From Deltaproteobacteria bacterium (GTDB lineage Bacteria; Desulfobacterota; DSM-4660; Desulfatiglandales; Desulfatiglandaceae), in assembly GCA_021737785.1 (NCBI GenBank), contig JAIPDI010000015.1, positions 1 through 64,000 on the forward strand: a DNA stretch of 64,000 nucleotides, given 5' to 3'. The position numbers and the translations under genes are program-made. The notes beneath the pieces were generated by a model. That model saw nothing but the letters and a program-made list of their open reading frames with translations. It was not told the DNA's origin and made no database searches. Positions 7,925-16,825 of the stretch are shown one piece after another. How positions within the stretch are numbered: the stretch's first letter is position 1; every line of letters starts with the position of its first letter.

Positions 7925-9079
7925 ATGAAAAACATCGCCCTGTTGGGCGCTACCGGATCCATCGGCGTCTGTGCCCTCGAGGTCGCCAGGGCCCATCCTG
8001 AAGAATACAAAATCGTGGCCCTTTCAGCCGGCAGAAACGGGGATCTCCTGTTAGACCAGATAGAGATCTTCCGGCCGGTAGCCGTGTCCGTATTAAACGA
8101 ATCCGTCGCGGTAGAGGTACGCTCCCGTCTCCCTGGGGATAACGCCCCCGAAGTCTTTGTCGGGGTCGAAGGATTCGTGCGACTGGCAACCCTTGAAGGG
8201 GTGGATACGGTGGTTTCCGCCATGACCGGTGCCGCGGGCCTGGTACCTACCTATGCGGCCATTAAGGCCGGAAAAGATATCGCCCTGGCCAACAAGGAAA
8301 CCATGGTCATGGCCGGCCCCTTGGTAATGGCGGAAGCACGAAAACAGGGCGTGACCGTCCTCCCCATCGACAGCGAACACAGTGCAATCCTTCAATCCCT
8401 TCAAGGGCATCCGAGGGAAGACCTGAAACGGGTGATCCTGACCGCTTCAGGAGGACCGTTCAGGGATCTGTCACTTGACGAGATGCGCCATGTTACGGCC
8501 GCCCAGGCCCTCAAGCACCCCAACTGGGAGATGGGCCCCAAGATTACCATCGATTCAGCGACCCTGATGAATAAGGGACTCGAGGTGATTGAGGCCAGAT
8601 GGTTGTTCGATCTGAGAATGGATCAGATAGATATCCTGATACACCCCCAGAGCATCGTGCACTCCATGGTGGAATACAGGGACGGTTCGCTCATCGGCCA
8701 AATGGGGATTCCGGATATGACCATTCCGATCTCCTATGCACTGTCCTATCCACGACATCTCAGCAATGGTCTTCCGCCCCTGAATCTGGAAACGATCCGG
8801 GACCTCAGTTTCAGGAAACCGGACATGACGCGATTCAGATGTCTGGCGCTGGCATTGAAGGCGGCGACAACAGGGGGAAGCATGCCTGCGGTCTTAAACG
8901 GCGCCAATGAAATTGCCGTTGACGCCTTCCTGAAGGGGACGATCGGTTTCCTGGACATCCCGGATGTGATAGAAAAGACCATGAACGCCCACACCCATTC
9001 GCCTGTGGAAACCATCGAAGCGGTGTTGAGTGCCGACAGGTGGGCAAGGGAAACGACCAGGGGACACTTGCGCAGGTGA
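7925..9079 (+). CDS. dxr: 1-deoxy-D-xylulose 5-phosphate reductoisomerase
   Basis: Second step of the MEP isoprenoid pathway (DXP plus NADPH to MEP), in the cytoplasm. The N-terminal NADPH-binding motif GATGSIG follows MKNIALL directly; LANKETMVMAG, PIDSEHSAIL (metal-binding Asp/Glu), KITIDSATLMNKGLEVIEA and DILIHPQSIVHSMVEY are all present. Length is 384 aa. I chose ATG 7925 because the family starts just before the GATGSIG motif; an upstream in-frame ATG at 7895 would add ten residues of no known meaning. It supplies precursor for UppS, encoded two genes upstream. Confidence 0.97.
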   Translation: MKNIALLGATGSIGVCALEVARAHPEEYKIVALSAGRNGDLLLDQIEIFRPVAVSVLNESVAVEVRSRLPGDNAPEVFVGVEGFVRLATLEGVDTVVSAMTGAAGLVPTYAAIKAGKDIALANKETMVMAGPLVMAEARKQGVTVLPIDSEHSAILQSLQGHPREDLKRVILTASGGPFRDLSLDEMRHVTAAQALKHPNWEMGPKITIDSATLMNKGLEVIEARWLFDLRMDQIDILIHPQSIVHSMVEYRDGSLIGQMGIPDMTIPISYALSYPRHLSNGLPPLNLETIRDLSFRKPDMTRFRCLALALKAATTGGSMPAVLNGANEIAVDAFLKGTIGFLDIPDVIEKTMNAHTHSPVETIEAVLSADRWARETTRGHLRR

Positions 9080-9318
9080 TCCGGAACTCAGGCGTTTCGC
9101 CCTGATTGGAATAATGGAATTTTGGAATACTGGAATACCGGGTGAAAGGTATTCCATATGTTTTTGTAAAAATGACGGGTTCCGATTTAAACCCGATAAT
9201 CCCGTATTCCACCATTCCGCCTTTCCATGTCCGACGCAAACCGGGCTGCCCCATTAAGGATAATATTTCAATAAATCATACAAATTCGAGACCTTCAGGT
9301 TGAGTCTGGAGAACGACC

Positions 9319-10419
9319 ATGCATTTAGATCAATCCATACATTTTTTTCTATACTATATACTCCCTTTTCTCGTGGTCCTTGGCGTGTTGATTTTTTTTC
9401 ACGAGTTGGGTCATTTTCTGGCCGCCAAATATTTTGGCGTAAAGGTCCTGAAATTTTCATTGGGATTCGGCCCCAAACTGGTGGGCAAACAGGTGGGAGA
9501 AACCGAGTATCTTATCTCCGCCCTCCCCTTAGGCGGCTATGTAAAGATGTTGGGAGAAACCGCCGATGAAGAGGAGGGTCCCCTTTCACCCGAAGATGAA
9601 GAAAAATCCTTCAGCAATAAGCATGCGGCCAAACGGATCGCCATTGTGGCTGCAGGCCCCCTGTTCAACCTGCTTCTGGCCCTGGTCATCTTCTGCGGTT
9701 TTTATATGGCGGCAGGGGTCCACGTCATGACCTCGGAAATCGGTCAGGTAAGGGAAGATTCACCCGCCAGCCGGGCAGGTTTACAACCAGGGGATGTCAT
9801 CGTGTCCGTGGACGGCCAGGCAACAGAAAACTGGCCTCAGATCAAGGAAATCATAGGGGTAAATACTGGCCAGCCGGTTGAAATCAAAGTAAAAAGAGGA
9901 AGTGAAGATGTTACGGTCACGGTGGTACCGGAAATCTCGGTAACCAAAAACATCTTTGGCGAGGATGTTCGATCGCCCCTTATCGGAATCGTCGCGGCCG
10001 GAACATTTGAGAAGCTTGACCCTGGTCCTGTGGGCGCCGTCGCGGAAGGATTCCGAAAGACCTGGGAAATCATCAAACTGACCTGCCTGACCGTTGCAAA
10101 GCTTATCCAGAGGATCATTCCGATGGAGACGGTTGGAGGACCCATCCTTATCGGCCAGATGACCGGTCAACTGGCCCAGGAAAACTGGATTCATCTGATC
10201 CCTTTCATGGCGGTTATCAGTATCAATCTGGGTATTTTGAATCTTCTTCCGGTGCCGGTCCTGGACGGCGGGTTCATTGTCCTCCTCCTGATAGAGCTGA
10301 TCATCGGACGGCCTCTCCATATAAAGAAACGCGAGCTTCTCCAGAAAGCGGGGATCTTTCTCCTGGTGCTCCTGATGGTATTTGTCCTCTATAACGATAT
10401 CAAACGACTCATCGGATAA
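9319..10419 (+). CDS. rseP: RseP-type site-2 zinc metalloprotease
   Basis: Inner-membrane intramembrane protease that in other bacteria cleaves anti-sigma factors and remnant signal peptides. Seen: HELGH zinc motif at residues 28-32 within the first membrane segment, GFGPKL and LPLGGYVKMLGE, a single PDZ domain at about 120-210 (DSPASRAGLQPGDVIVSVDG), and the third zinc-ligand block NLLPVPVLDGG in a C-terminal membrane segment. At 366 aa it has one PDZ domain, not the two of E. coli RseP (450 aa). It follows dxr by 239 bases, a stretch with degenerate 'GGAATACTGGAATACC'-like repeats. Confidence 0.95.
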   Translation: MHLDQSIHFFLYYILPFLVVLGVLIFFHELGHFLAAKYFGVKVLKFSLGFGPKLVGKQVGETEYLISALPLGGYVKMLGETADEEEGPLSPEDEEKSFSNKHAAKRIAIVAAGPLFNLLLALVIFCGFYMAAGVHVMTSEIGQVREDSPASRAGLQPGDVIVSVDGQATENWPQIKEIIGVNTGQPVEIKVKRGSEDVTVTVVPEISVTKNIFGEDVRSPLIGIVAAGTFEKLDPGPVGAVAEGFRKTWEIIKLTCLTVAKLIQRIIPMETVGGPILIGQMTGQLAQENWIHLIPFMAVISINLGILNLLPVPVLDGGFIVLLLIELIIGRPLHIKKRELLQKAGIFLLVLLMVFVLYNDIKRLIG

Positions 10420-10434
10420 GGGCGTTACCTGCAT

Positions 10435-11139
10435 ATGATCCTGGCCATTAACACGTCTTCTCTCCAATTCTCCCTTGCCCTTGTCTCTGAGAACGGGGGC
10501 CTGGTGGCAGAGCACCTGATGTCCGAAGGAAAGGGTCATTTTGGGAACCTGGTGCCTGCCCTTCACTTTCTCTTTAATTCCTCCGAACGGGAAATCCGGG
10601 AGGTAAAATGCATTTCGGTTGCAACCGGTCCGGGAAGCTTTACCGGTCTGAGAATAGGGGTCTCCCTTTCAAAAGGCTTGTGCCATGCCCTTCGGGTCCC
10701 CATAATCGGTATATCGACCCTTGAGGCCATGGCGATTCAGGCCCCATGTGCAGGCCTGCCCGTAATCCCCATCCTCCATTCGAGGAAAGGAGAGGTCTTC
10801 ACTACCCGATTCGTCTGGAATGATGACAGGGACCTCAAAAGGACCGGCGAAGATGCCTGGGTTCGATTTGAGGATATCCCCCTCCTGTTCCAGGAACCCT
10901 CTCTGTTTGTCGGAAACGATTATCCCACCCAAGGGCCCCGCTTGAAGAATCTCCTGGGAGAGCGTGCCCTCCTGGCGCCGATCCACAACTGGTGTGCGAG
11001 GGCGTCTGCCGTCGGATCCCTGGCACGCGAGCGATTTCTTCACGGCGATCTGGATGATCCCTATGCCCTCAATCCGGTTTATCTTCGTCCCCCCGATATC
11101 CGATCCAACCGCACTCCCTCGTGTGAAACCCTGGATTGA
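10435..11139 (+). CDS. tsaB: TsaB, tRNA threonylcarbamoyladenosine synthesis subunit
   Basis: Partner of TsaD in t6A37 tRNA modification. The 234-aa protein starts MILAINTSSLQFSLALV (ASKHA-fold phosphate loop variant) and has ATGPGSFTGLRIGVSLSKGL, the TsaB hallmark, followed by STLEAMAIQA. The TsaD metal-binding His pair is absent, which separates TsaB from TsaD. It begins 15 bases after rseP, so the two are probably in one transcript. TsaD, TsaC and TsaE are not in the window. Confidence 0.93.
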   Translation: MILAINTSSLQFSLALVSENGGLVAEHLMSEGKGHFGNLVPALHFLFNSSEREIREVKCISVATGPGSFTGLRIGVSLSKGLCHALRVPIIGISTLEAMAIQAPCAGLPVIPILHSRKGEVFTTRFVWNDDRDLKRTGEDAWVRFEDIPLLFQEPSLFVGNDYPTQGPRLKNLLGERALLAPIHNWCARASAVGSLARERFLHGDLDDPYALNPVYLRPPDIRSNRTPSCETLD

Positions 11140-11443
11140 CTATCGCCGATTGACCATTATCATATAAAAAAATAAGCACACATTTGTCTTCTGAAAATAT
11201 GCAAATTGCCCCGGCAGGGGGGCTCATTTAAAAGCGCTGCAGCCCAAAAAATAAGGGGCGCCAAGGCCGTGGGAACGCACCAGAATGTTTCGTGCCGGCT
11301 TTGACTAAGGGATTGACAAAAAGGCTTTAAATGATATAACGTCCCGAGACATCATCGGATTGATTTTTCTTCCTGAGAAGACGGCTGTGCCATGTGCTGA
11401 AATATGAAATTTCGTTTATGAAAGAAGGTTTTCGAGTTATAAA
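11140..11443. other. Intergenic region with the psd promoter
   Basis: About 300 bases without a gene. It holds one convincing promoter (11313-11340) and an upstream GC-rich stretch around 11205-11290 (GCCCCGGCAGGGGGGC) that could fold weakly. I see no RNA gene here. Confidence 0.4.
11313..11340 (+). promoter_or_regulatory. Sigma-70 promoter for psd
   Basis: TTGACA (11313-11318), 16-base spacer, TATAAC (11335-11340), reading toward psd about 100 bases downstream. Confidence 0.65.
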
Positions 11444-12106
11444 TTGGATAATTCACGGATTAACAACACATGGCCGGTAGCCAAGGAAGGGGTCCCCTTC
11501 ATTGTGGTCAGCAGCGGACTGACCATCCTCCTTGCCTGTCTCGGCCATTTCCATATCGCCATGTTTCTGGGGGTCTTTGCACTTTTCATCATTTTCTTTT
11601 TCAGGGATCCTGAACGCATACCCGGCCTTTGTGAGGAGGGCGCCGTACTCACCCCCGCCGACGGCACGATTCTGGAGGTACGCCATCTCGACGGGGAGGA
11701 CAACCCTCTCGGCCGGTCAGCGGTCAAGGTGAGCGTCTTTATGTCCATCTTTAATGTGCATGTGAACCGTATCCCCATCGGCGGAACCATTGAGGAGATC
11801 ACCTATCACCCTGGAAAATTCTTTTCTGCAAACCTGGATAAAGCCTCAAAGGAAAACGAGAGAAATATAATCATCTTGAAGACCGGACATGCTGAAAGAG
11901 TTGCCTTTGTGCAGATTGCGGGTCTTATAGCAAGGCGAATTGCATGCTGGATCGAAAAAGGAGATCATGTATCCAGGGCACAGCGATTCGGCCTTATCAG
12001 GTTTGGCTCACGCTTGGAGGTATATCTTCCCGCGGACAGCAGAATCGCTGTTGAGGTCGGGCAGAAGGTCAAAGCAGGGCTAACCACTATCGGACATCTC
12101 TCATGA
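11444..12106 (+). CDS. psd: Phosphatidylserine decarboxylase, short (type II) form
   Basis: Pyruvoyl enzyme converting phosphatidylserine to phosphatidylethanolamine at the inner membrane. The 220-aa protein has two hydrophobic segments near residues 17-52, then FFFRDPERIP, VLTPADGTI, VFMSIFNVHVNRIP, and the self-cleavage site FGSR at 187-190 (Ser189 would become the pyruvoyl group) near the C-terminus, all typical of the short Psd class. The start is TTG 11444 and is the weakest part of the call, since no good ribosome site precedes it. The usual partner pssA does not follow. Confidence 0.92.
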   Translation: MDNSRINNTWPVAKEGVPFIVVSSGLTILLACLGHFHIAMFLGVFALFIIFFFRDPERIPGLCEEGAVLTPADGTILEVRHLDGEDNPLGRSAVKVSVFMSIFNVHVNRIPIGGTIEEITYHPGKFFSANLDKASKENERNIIILKTGHAERVAFVQIAGLIARRIACWIEKGDHVSRAQRFGLIRFGSRLEVYLPADSRIAVEVGQKVKAGLTTIGHLS

Positions 12107-12403
12107 TTTCGAGGTCAAGCATTCCTTCTTTCTCCTTTTCCGCAAAAAAAATCTTAAAGGCTGGGGCGGCCCGCCCGGGCATGACATATCCATTTTCTTA
12201 TCCTGCCGACGGCGGGAGAAAGACCCCATGCTATTGTCACAGGGAATACCAACCGTTTCATGGAACGGGAAAATGAGGAATCTATCTTCCCCCCGATCAA
12301 TCCGGTACAAGACATGACGCCTTGCCAGATCGGATCCCTTTCTGACGTATTGTCCTGTCCGGGTCTCTTGTTTGAGAGAGGACTGTGATTGAAAGGGAGC
12401 AGG

Positions 12404-12985
12404 ATGAGAATCACCGGCGGTCAATCCAGGGGAAGGGTTCTCTTAGGTCCGAAGGGCCGCCTCATCCGGCCGACCGCCGATCGCGTCCGTGAAGCGGTTT
12501 TCAATATATTGGGCCAGGACTTATCAGGATATCACGTCCTGGATCTCTTCTCCGGCACGGGGAGCCTCGGTCTGGAAGCCCTTAGCAGGGGCGCCGTATA
12601 TTCCGTTTTTGTCGATAACCTGGATGAATCGGTTGAATTAATAAAGAAAAACGTTGAGCGATGTGGGCACCGGCATTCCAGCAGGATCTTGAAGAGGGAC
12701 CTCACCAGAGGACTACCCCTGGGGCACGTCTTCTTGAATAGAAAATTTGACCTTGTCTTCCTGGATCCGCCCTATTCCAAGGATATCGCACCGATATTGG
12801 TTGCGGAAATCTCGGCAGGAGAACGGCTTTCATTATCGGCACGGGTCGTTGTCGAAACAGGTAAAACCACGGACCTCCCATCTTCTTTTTCAGGGCTTTC
12901 GAGGGTCCATGCCCGGGTCTATGGGGATACAAAGATCAGCATTTATGAACTCAGGGATTCAGGAATTGAGGGATTGAGAAGCTGA
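12404..12985 (+). CDS. rsmD: 16S rRNA (guanine966-N2)-methyltransferase
   Basis: Methylates G966 of 16S rRNA using SAM. The 193-aa protein has MRITGGQSRGR at the start, RPTADRVREAVFNIL, SAM-binding VLDLFSGTGSLGLEALSRGA (46-64) and catalytic DPPY (121-124). ATG 12404 has GGGAGCAGG just upstream. It precedes coaD, the conserved neighbour. The last residues (RDSGIEGLRS) are read out of an 8-9-bp period repeat (12951-13001), so the C-terminus may have been altered by repeat expansion. Confidence 0.95.
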   Translation: MRITGGQSRGRVLLGPKGRLIRPTADRVREAVFNILGQDLSGYHVLDLFSGTGSLGLEALSRGAVYSVFVDNLDESVELIKKNVERCGHRHSSRILKRDLTRGLPLGHVFLNRKFDLVFLDPPYSKDIAPILVAEISAGERLSLSARVVVETGKTTDLPSSFSGLSRVHARVYGDTKISIYELRDSGIEGLRS

Positions 12986-13001
12986 AAGATTCGGGAATTC
13001 A
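12951..13001. repeat. Octad-type repeat overlapping the rsmD 3' end
   Basis: Degenerate units of the type CAGGGATT, CAGGAATT, GAGGGATT, GAGAAG recur with a period of about eight and continue past the rsmD stop at 12985. The reverse-complement family (AATCCCTG, AATTCCTC) occurs at 16745-16825 and 48330-48440. Confidence 0.6.
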
Positions 13002-13062
13002 GGCCTCAGCGTTTGACACGTTGACACTTGCATCTAACCACTCACCAGGAGTTGAATGAGGA

Positions 13063-13566
13063 ATGGAAAAATGTACAAAGACCGCCATCTATCCCGGCTT
13101 TTTTGACCCTATCACCAATGGGCATATGAGTATTGTCTCACGAGGTCTGGATATATTTGACCGCGTGATTATTGCCATCCTGCACAACCCCAAGAAGGAA
13201 CCCCTATTTTCCATAGACGAACGGATGGGGATGATCCAGGAGGCCTTGAAAGGAAATCCGAACGTTGAGGTAGATACCTTCGACGGATTGCTGGTTGATT
13301 ATGTTATCCATAAGAAATCGAATATCATCCTGAGAGGGCTTCGGGCCCTCTCGGACTTTGAATATGAATTTCAGATGGCGCTCATGAACCGCAAATTAAA
13401 CCGTGATGTCCAGTCTGTATTTCTGATGACCGACTATAAATGGTTTTACATCAGTTCCACCATCATAAAGGAGGCGGCAAGCTTTGGCGGGGATGTGAGC
13501 GGCCTTGTTCCGGAATTCGTCAACAACAAACTCAAAGAAAAGTTTTTGAAGAGAAAAAATGCTTGA
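13063..13566 (+). CDS. coaD: Phosphopantetheine adenylyltransferase
   Basis: Fourth step of CoA synthesis (4'-phosphopantetheine plus ATP to dephospho-CoA). The 167-aa protein carries the nucleotidyltransferase motif TNGH (18-21) after AIYPGFFDPI, the phosphopantetheine-binding stretch VEVDTFDGLLVDY, ILRGLRALSDFEYEFQMALMNR, and the C-terminal ISST motif. ATG 13063 is preceded by GGAGTTGAATGAGGA. Overlap-free, 77 bases after rsmD. Confidence 0.96.
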   Translation: MEKCTKTAIYPGFFDPITNGHMSIVSRGLDIFDRVIIAILHNPKKEPLFSIDERMGMIQEALKGNPNVEVDTFDGLLVDYVIHKKSNIILRGLRALSDFEYEFQMALMNRKLNRDVQSVFLMTDYKWFYISSTIIKEAASFGGDVSGLVPEFVNNKLKEKFLKRKNA

Positions 13567-13653
13567 CACATCTGTCAACAGGAGTTATTTCTCTCTAAAA
13601 ATTTAAGACTTAGGTGGTTTTCACCCTGCAGTACAAATGAGGAGGATCATAAG

Positions 13654-13935
13654 GTGGCCCTGACCAAAGAAAAGATCATCGATACCATTTATCATCAGGT
13701 CGGACTTAGTAAAAGTCAATCCCGGACAGTTGCGGAAGGACTCCTTGAACTCATTAAAGGGACCTTGGAGAGGGGGGAAAACCTCCTGATCAGCGGTTTC
13801 GGCAAACTTGTCGTCAAAGAAAAATCCGCACGTCGGGGGAGAAACCCTCAAACCACTGAAGACCTCCAACTGAGGGCTCGGCGGGTCGTCGTATTCAAGA
13901 CTTCCGGCGTCCTTCGCGACAAGATAAACAGATGA
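13654..13935 (+). CDS. ihfA: Integration host factor alpha / HU-family DNA-bending protein
   Basis: DNA-bending protein of the IHF/HU family. The 93-aa product starts at GTG 13654 with GGAGG about 14 bases upstream and AAGG closer in. MALTKEKIIDTIYHQVGLSKSQ, GENLLISGFGKLVVKEKSARRGRNPQT and VVVFKTSGVLRDKIN match the subunit, including the arm Pro (RRGRNPQT) that intercalates in DNA. Assignment to alpha rests on length and on adjacency to a MerR-type gene after pheT, a classic arrangement. Confidence 0.92.
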   Translation: MALTKEKIIDTIYHQVGLSKSQSRTVAEGLLELIKGTLERGENLLISGFGKLVVKEKSARRGRNPQTTEDLQLRARRVVVFKTSGVLRDKINR

Positions 13936-13977
13936 CAGATGCGGAGAACCCGCTTCGCGGGGAATCGGCGCAAACAC

Positions 13978-14304
13978 CTACCTGAGCACCTCCAGTATCT
14001 TGTGCAGTTCTCGTTTCACCTCCTTGAAGAATGAGTTTTCGGTGGTTGGCGGCTCGTTCTTCTCCTTTTTGAGGCGTAACTTGGCGCCCTCAATGGTCAT
14101 TCGGTCCTCATAGAGGAGCCTCTTGATTTCAAGAAGGGTCTCTAAGTCTTTTTTCTGGTAGGTCCTTTGCCTGGAATCGGCCCTTCGGGGTCTCAATTGG
14201 GCGAATTCGTTTTCCCAATATCTCAACACGTAAGGCTCCACGCCCACGATGCGGCTGGCCTCCCCGATTCGAAAGTATCGTCTGTTACCGGGAATCTGGA
14301 CCAT
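13978..14304 (-). CDS. MerR-family transcriptional regulator
   Basis: 108-aa protein with an N-terminal winged-helix MerR domain: YFRIGEASRIVGVEPYVLRYWENEF places the helix-turn-helix at about residues 10-35, followed by RRADSRQRTYQKKDLETLLEIKRLLYEDRMTIEGAKLRL. No cysteine-rich effector domain is present, so it is not a metal sensor of the classical type. It lies four bases after pheT in the same operon and converges on ihfA. This small ihfA-linked MerR protein is widespread but its targets are poorly known. Confidence 0.9.
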   Translation of the reverse strand: MVQIPGNRRYFRIGEASRIVGVEPYVLRYWENEFAQLRPRRADSRQRTYQKKDLETLLEIKRLLYEDRMTIEGAKLRLKKEKNEPPTTENSFFKEVKRELHKILEVLR

Positions 14305-14307
14305 TTT

Positions 14308-16722
14308 TCAGCCCTCCCTCAATCTGCCTCCGGTTTCTTTTCTGATTTTTTCAATAATCGCCCCGTGCAAACGGTTGATCCGCTCACCCTCAAGGGTCTC
14401 ATGCGGAGATCTGTAAGATATCCTGAAGGCGATGGCCTTCTCCGAAGGGTCGATCTTTTCTCCTTCATAAAGATCAAATATTTGAACCGACTCCAGCAGG
14501 TCGCCCCCTTCCTTTCGAATGATCTCAACAAGTCGGGCGCTCTCTATGTGCCGTTCCACCAGAAGCGAAAGGTCTCTGAAGACGGCGGGAAACCGCGGAA
14601 AAGGCCGGAATTTTCTTGCGCCGAGACACAGCATCGGGATCGGCTGGACATCCAGTTCGAAAACATAGGCATCTTTGTCTTCTAGATCGTATGTGCCCAT
14701 CACATTTGAAGCGACCTTCCCCAACCGCCCGATGCGCCTGTCTGAACAATAAATCCCGGCCAGGATCTCATTGTCATACCCCGGCGCCCCCAGCTCCCTC
14801 TTGAAATGAATCCCGTGGAGACCGATCCCCTTCAAAAGGGCCTCCACCGCCCCCTTCATATCGTAGTAATCGCAGGCTCTCTCATCATGATACCACGATT
14901 TCTCCTGATACTGACCGATCATTACGCCCGCGATAAAGATCATCTCTGCAGGGAGTCGATCCTCGCCATCTTGAACAAATATCTTTCCCCATTCGAAAAG
15001 CCGCAGACCCTTTTGATCGTGGACCATGTTGGTCTTCACCACACTCATGAGCCCTGGAATGAGCGACGTCCGCAATACCGACTGGTCGACCGTCAGCGGG
15101 TTCAAGAGCGGCACAAAGGACCTGATGGGGCTGTCCTCCTCCGCCCCCAGGATATCCGCAGATTCAGGGGAGATAAAGCTGTAGGTAATGATTTCAAAAA
15201 AGCCGATGCCGGTCATGATAGCGTTTATCTGATTCTGAAGAAATAGTTCCGGCGAGTCCCCCTCCTCCGACGGTCTTATGCTGGGAACCGTGAGAGGTAT
15301 CCGGTCGAAACCGTAGCATCTCGCCACCTCCTCTGTCAGGTCCGCTTCCCGGGTGACATCCACACGAAATGACGGCGGTTGGACGACCAGTTCATCCTCA
15401 TTCCCATCACGGACCCCCATCTCGAGTGCTTCAAAATAGCCTTTCATCGCCGTCCGTGACAGGGAAGTGCCCAGGATACGGTTGACATGGTCTGTCCGGA
15501 GGTGAATACGGGGAGGATTCCAGGGTCTGGGGTAATTGTCCACGAGGCCTTTGGCGATCCTTCCCCCGGACAAACGGCACATGAGAGAGAGTGCCCGCCT
15601 CAGCGCTGACCCAACGCCCTCGATATCGGCCCCTCTTTCAAAACGGTAGGAGGCCTCGGTAGAGAGTGCCAGGCGCTTGGAGCCCCTTCGAATGGTCACA
15701 GGATCGAAAAACGCGCTTTCGATCAGGACGTTCGTTGTATCGGCGAAGATCTCGGAATTGAGTCCGCCCATGATCCCTGCCAGGGCCACGGCCTTCTCCC
15801 CATCACAGATCATAAGGTCTTCCCGACACATGGTACGGCTCTGCCCGTCCAAGGTGGTGAAGACCTCCCCCTCTTCCGCCCGCCGTACCACAATCCTGTT
15901 CTCTCTCAGACGATCATAGTCAAATGCATGGAGCGGCTGACCCGTCTCCAACATCACATAATTGGTCACATCCACCAGGTTGCTGATGCTTCGGACCTCG
16001 GACTGATACAGCCGGTATCTCATCCAGAAGGGGGACGGCCCCGGTTTTACGCCCTGAATCATGCCTGCGGCGTAGCGGGGGCACCCATCAGGATCCAGAA
16101 TCGTGACGCTTGTGAGTTCTTCAATGGAAGGCCCGCTCTCATCCATCCGGATATCAGGCATCTTGAGGGGCTTTCCCGTGGCCGCCGCAATCTCCCTTGC
16201 TATCCCCACTACATTGGCGCAATCAGGCCGATTGGGCGTAATGGCGATATTGAAGACCCAGTCGGGGAAGCAAAGGACCGAGGAAATTTTTGCGCCGGGA
16301 ACCAGGTCCGGACTGAGGATCATGATGCCGGCATGATCATCGGTCACCCCCATTTCATCTTCGGCCAGGAGCATCCCCGTTGACAGCACCTCCCTGATCC
16401 GGGTTTTCTCTATCAGCCTCCCGTCCGGGAGTTTCCCCCCGGGGAGAATCAGCGGCGCTAAGGCACCTTCCACAACATTGGGGGCGCCGCAGACCACATC
16501 GACCTGTTCCTGTCCGGTATCTACGGCGCAGACGGTGAGACGTTCTGAGCGGGGATGGGGCTTCACAGACACGATTCGCCCCACGATGATATCTTCAAGG
16601 GATTGGCCGACCGGTTCCATCCCTTCCACTTCAAGGCCGGTCATGGTCAGGAGATGGCACAGCTCGTCGGGCCCCATCTCGACATTCACGTATTCCCTTA
16701 TCCAGTTCAGACTTACCTTCAT
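14308..16722 (-). CDS. pheT: Phenylalanyl-tRNA synthetase beta subunit
   Basis: Beta chain of the alpha2-beta2 PheRS. The 804-aa protein has the bacterial domain order: MKVSLNWIREYV start, EMAP/tRNA-binding domain (about 40-150, IVGRIVSVKPHPRSERLTVCAVD), B3/B4 editing domain (about 210-390), B5 domain (about 400-480), a catalytic-like core, and a C-terminal FDX-ACB domain (RFPAVFRDLSLLVERHIE). It follows pheS by 103 bases; the gap contains octad repeats. Confidence 0.97.
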   Translation of the reverse strand: MKVSLNWIREYVNVEMGPDELCHLLTMTGLEVEGMEPVGQSLEDIIVGRIVSVKPHPRSERLTVCAVDTGQEQVDVVCGAPNVVEGALAPLILPGGKLPDGRLIEKTRIREVLSTGMLLAEDEMGVTDDHAGIMILSPDLVPGAKISSVLCFPDWVFNIAITPNRPDCANVVGIAREIAAATGKPLKMPDIRMDESGPSIEELTSVTILDPDGCPRYAAGMIQGVKPGPSPFWMRYRLYQSEVRSISNLVDVTNYVMLETGQPLHAFDYDRLRENRIVVRRAEEGEVFTTLDGQSRTMCREDLMICDGEKAVALAGIMGGLNSEIFADTTNVLIESAFFDPVTIRRGSKRLALSTEASYRFERGADIEGVGSALRRALSLMCRLSGGRIAKGLVDNYPRPWNPPRIHLRTDHVNRILGTSLSRTAMKGYFEALEMGVRDGNEDELVVQPPSFRVDVTREADLTEEVARCYGFDRIPLTVPSIRPSEEGDSPELFLQNQINAIMTGIGFFEIITYSFISPESADILGAEEDSPIRSFVPLLNPLTVDQSVLRTSLIPGLMSVVKTNMVHDQKGLRLFEWGKIFVQDGEDRLPAEMIFIAGVMIGQYQEKSWYHDERACDYYDMKGAVEALLKGIGLHGIHFKRELGAPGYDNEILAGIYCSDRRIGRLGKVASNVMGTYDLEDKDAYVFELDVQPIPMLCLGARKFRPFPRFPAVFRDLSLLVERHIESARLVEIIRKEGGDLLESVQIFDLYEGEKIDPSEKAIAFRISYRSPHETLEGERINRLHGAIIEKIRKETGGRLREG

Positions 16723-16744
16723 ATGTCGCTACGCCATTGAGAAA

Positions 16745-16825
16745 TTGCGAATTCAGGAATTCAGGAATTGAAAACAGTTCTCATCCCTTCATTTAATCCC
16801 TTAATCCCTAAATCCCTAAATTCAT
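16745..16825. repeat. Octad-type repeat between pheS and pheT
   Basis: Runs of AATTCAGG units followed by AATCCCTT, AATCCCTA, AATCCCTA, AATTCATC, a period of about eight bases. Same family as at 12951-13001 and 48330-48440. It separates two genes that must be made in equal amounts and are normally adjacent. Confidence 0.6.

Noticed and set aside
12107-12403. A gene between psd and rsmD, for example pssA
   Set aside because: No frame in 297 bases shows the CDP-alcohol phosphotransferase motif; the minus-strand frame at 12101-12424 has no family features.
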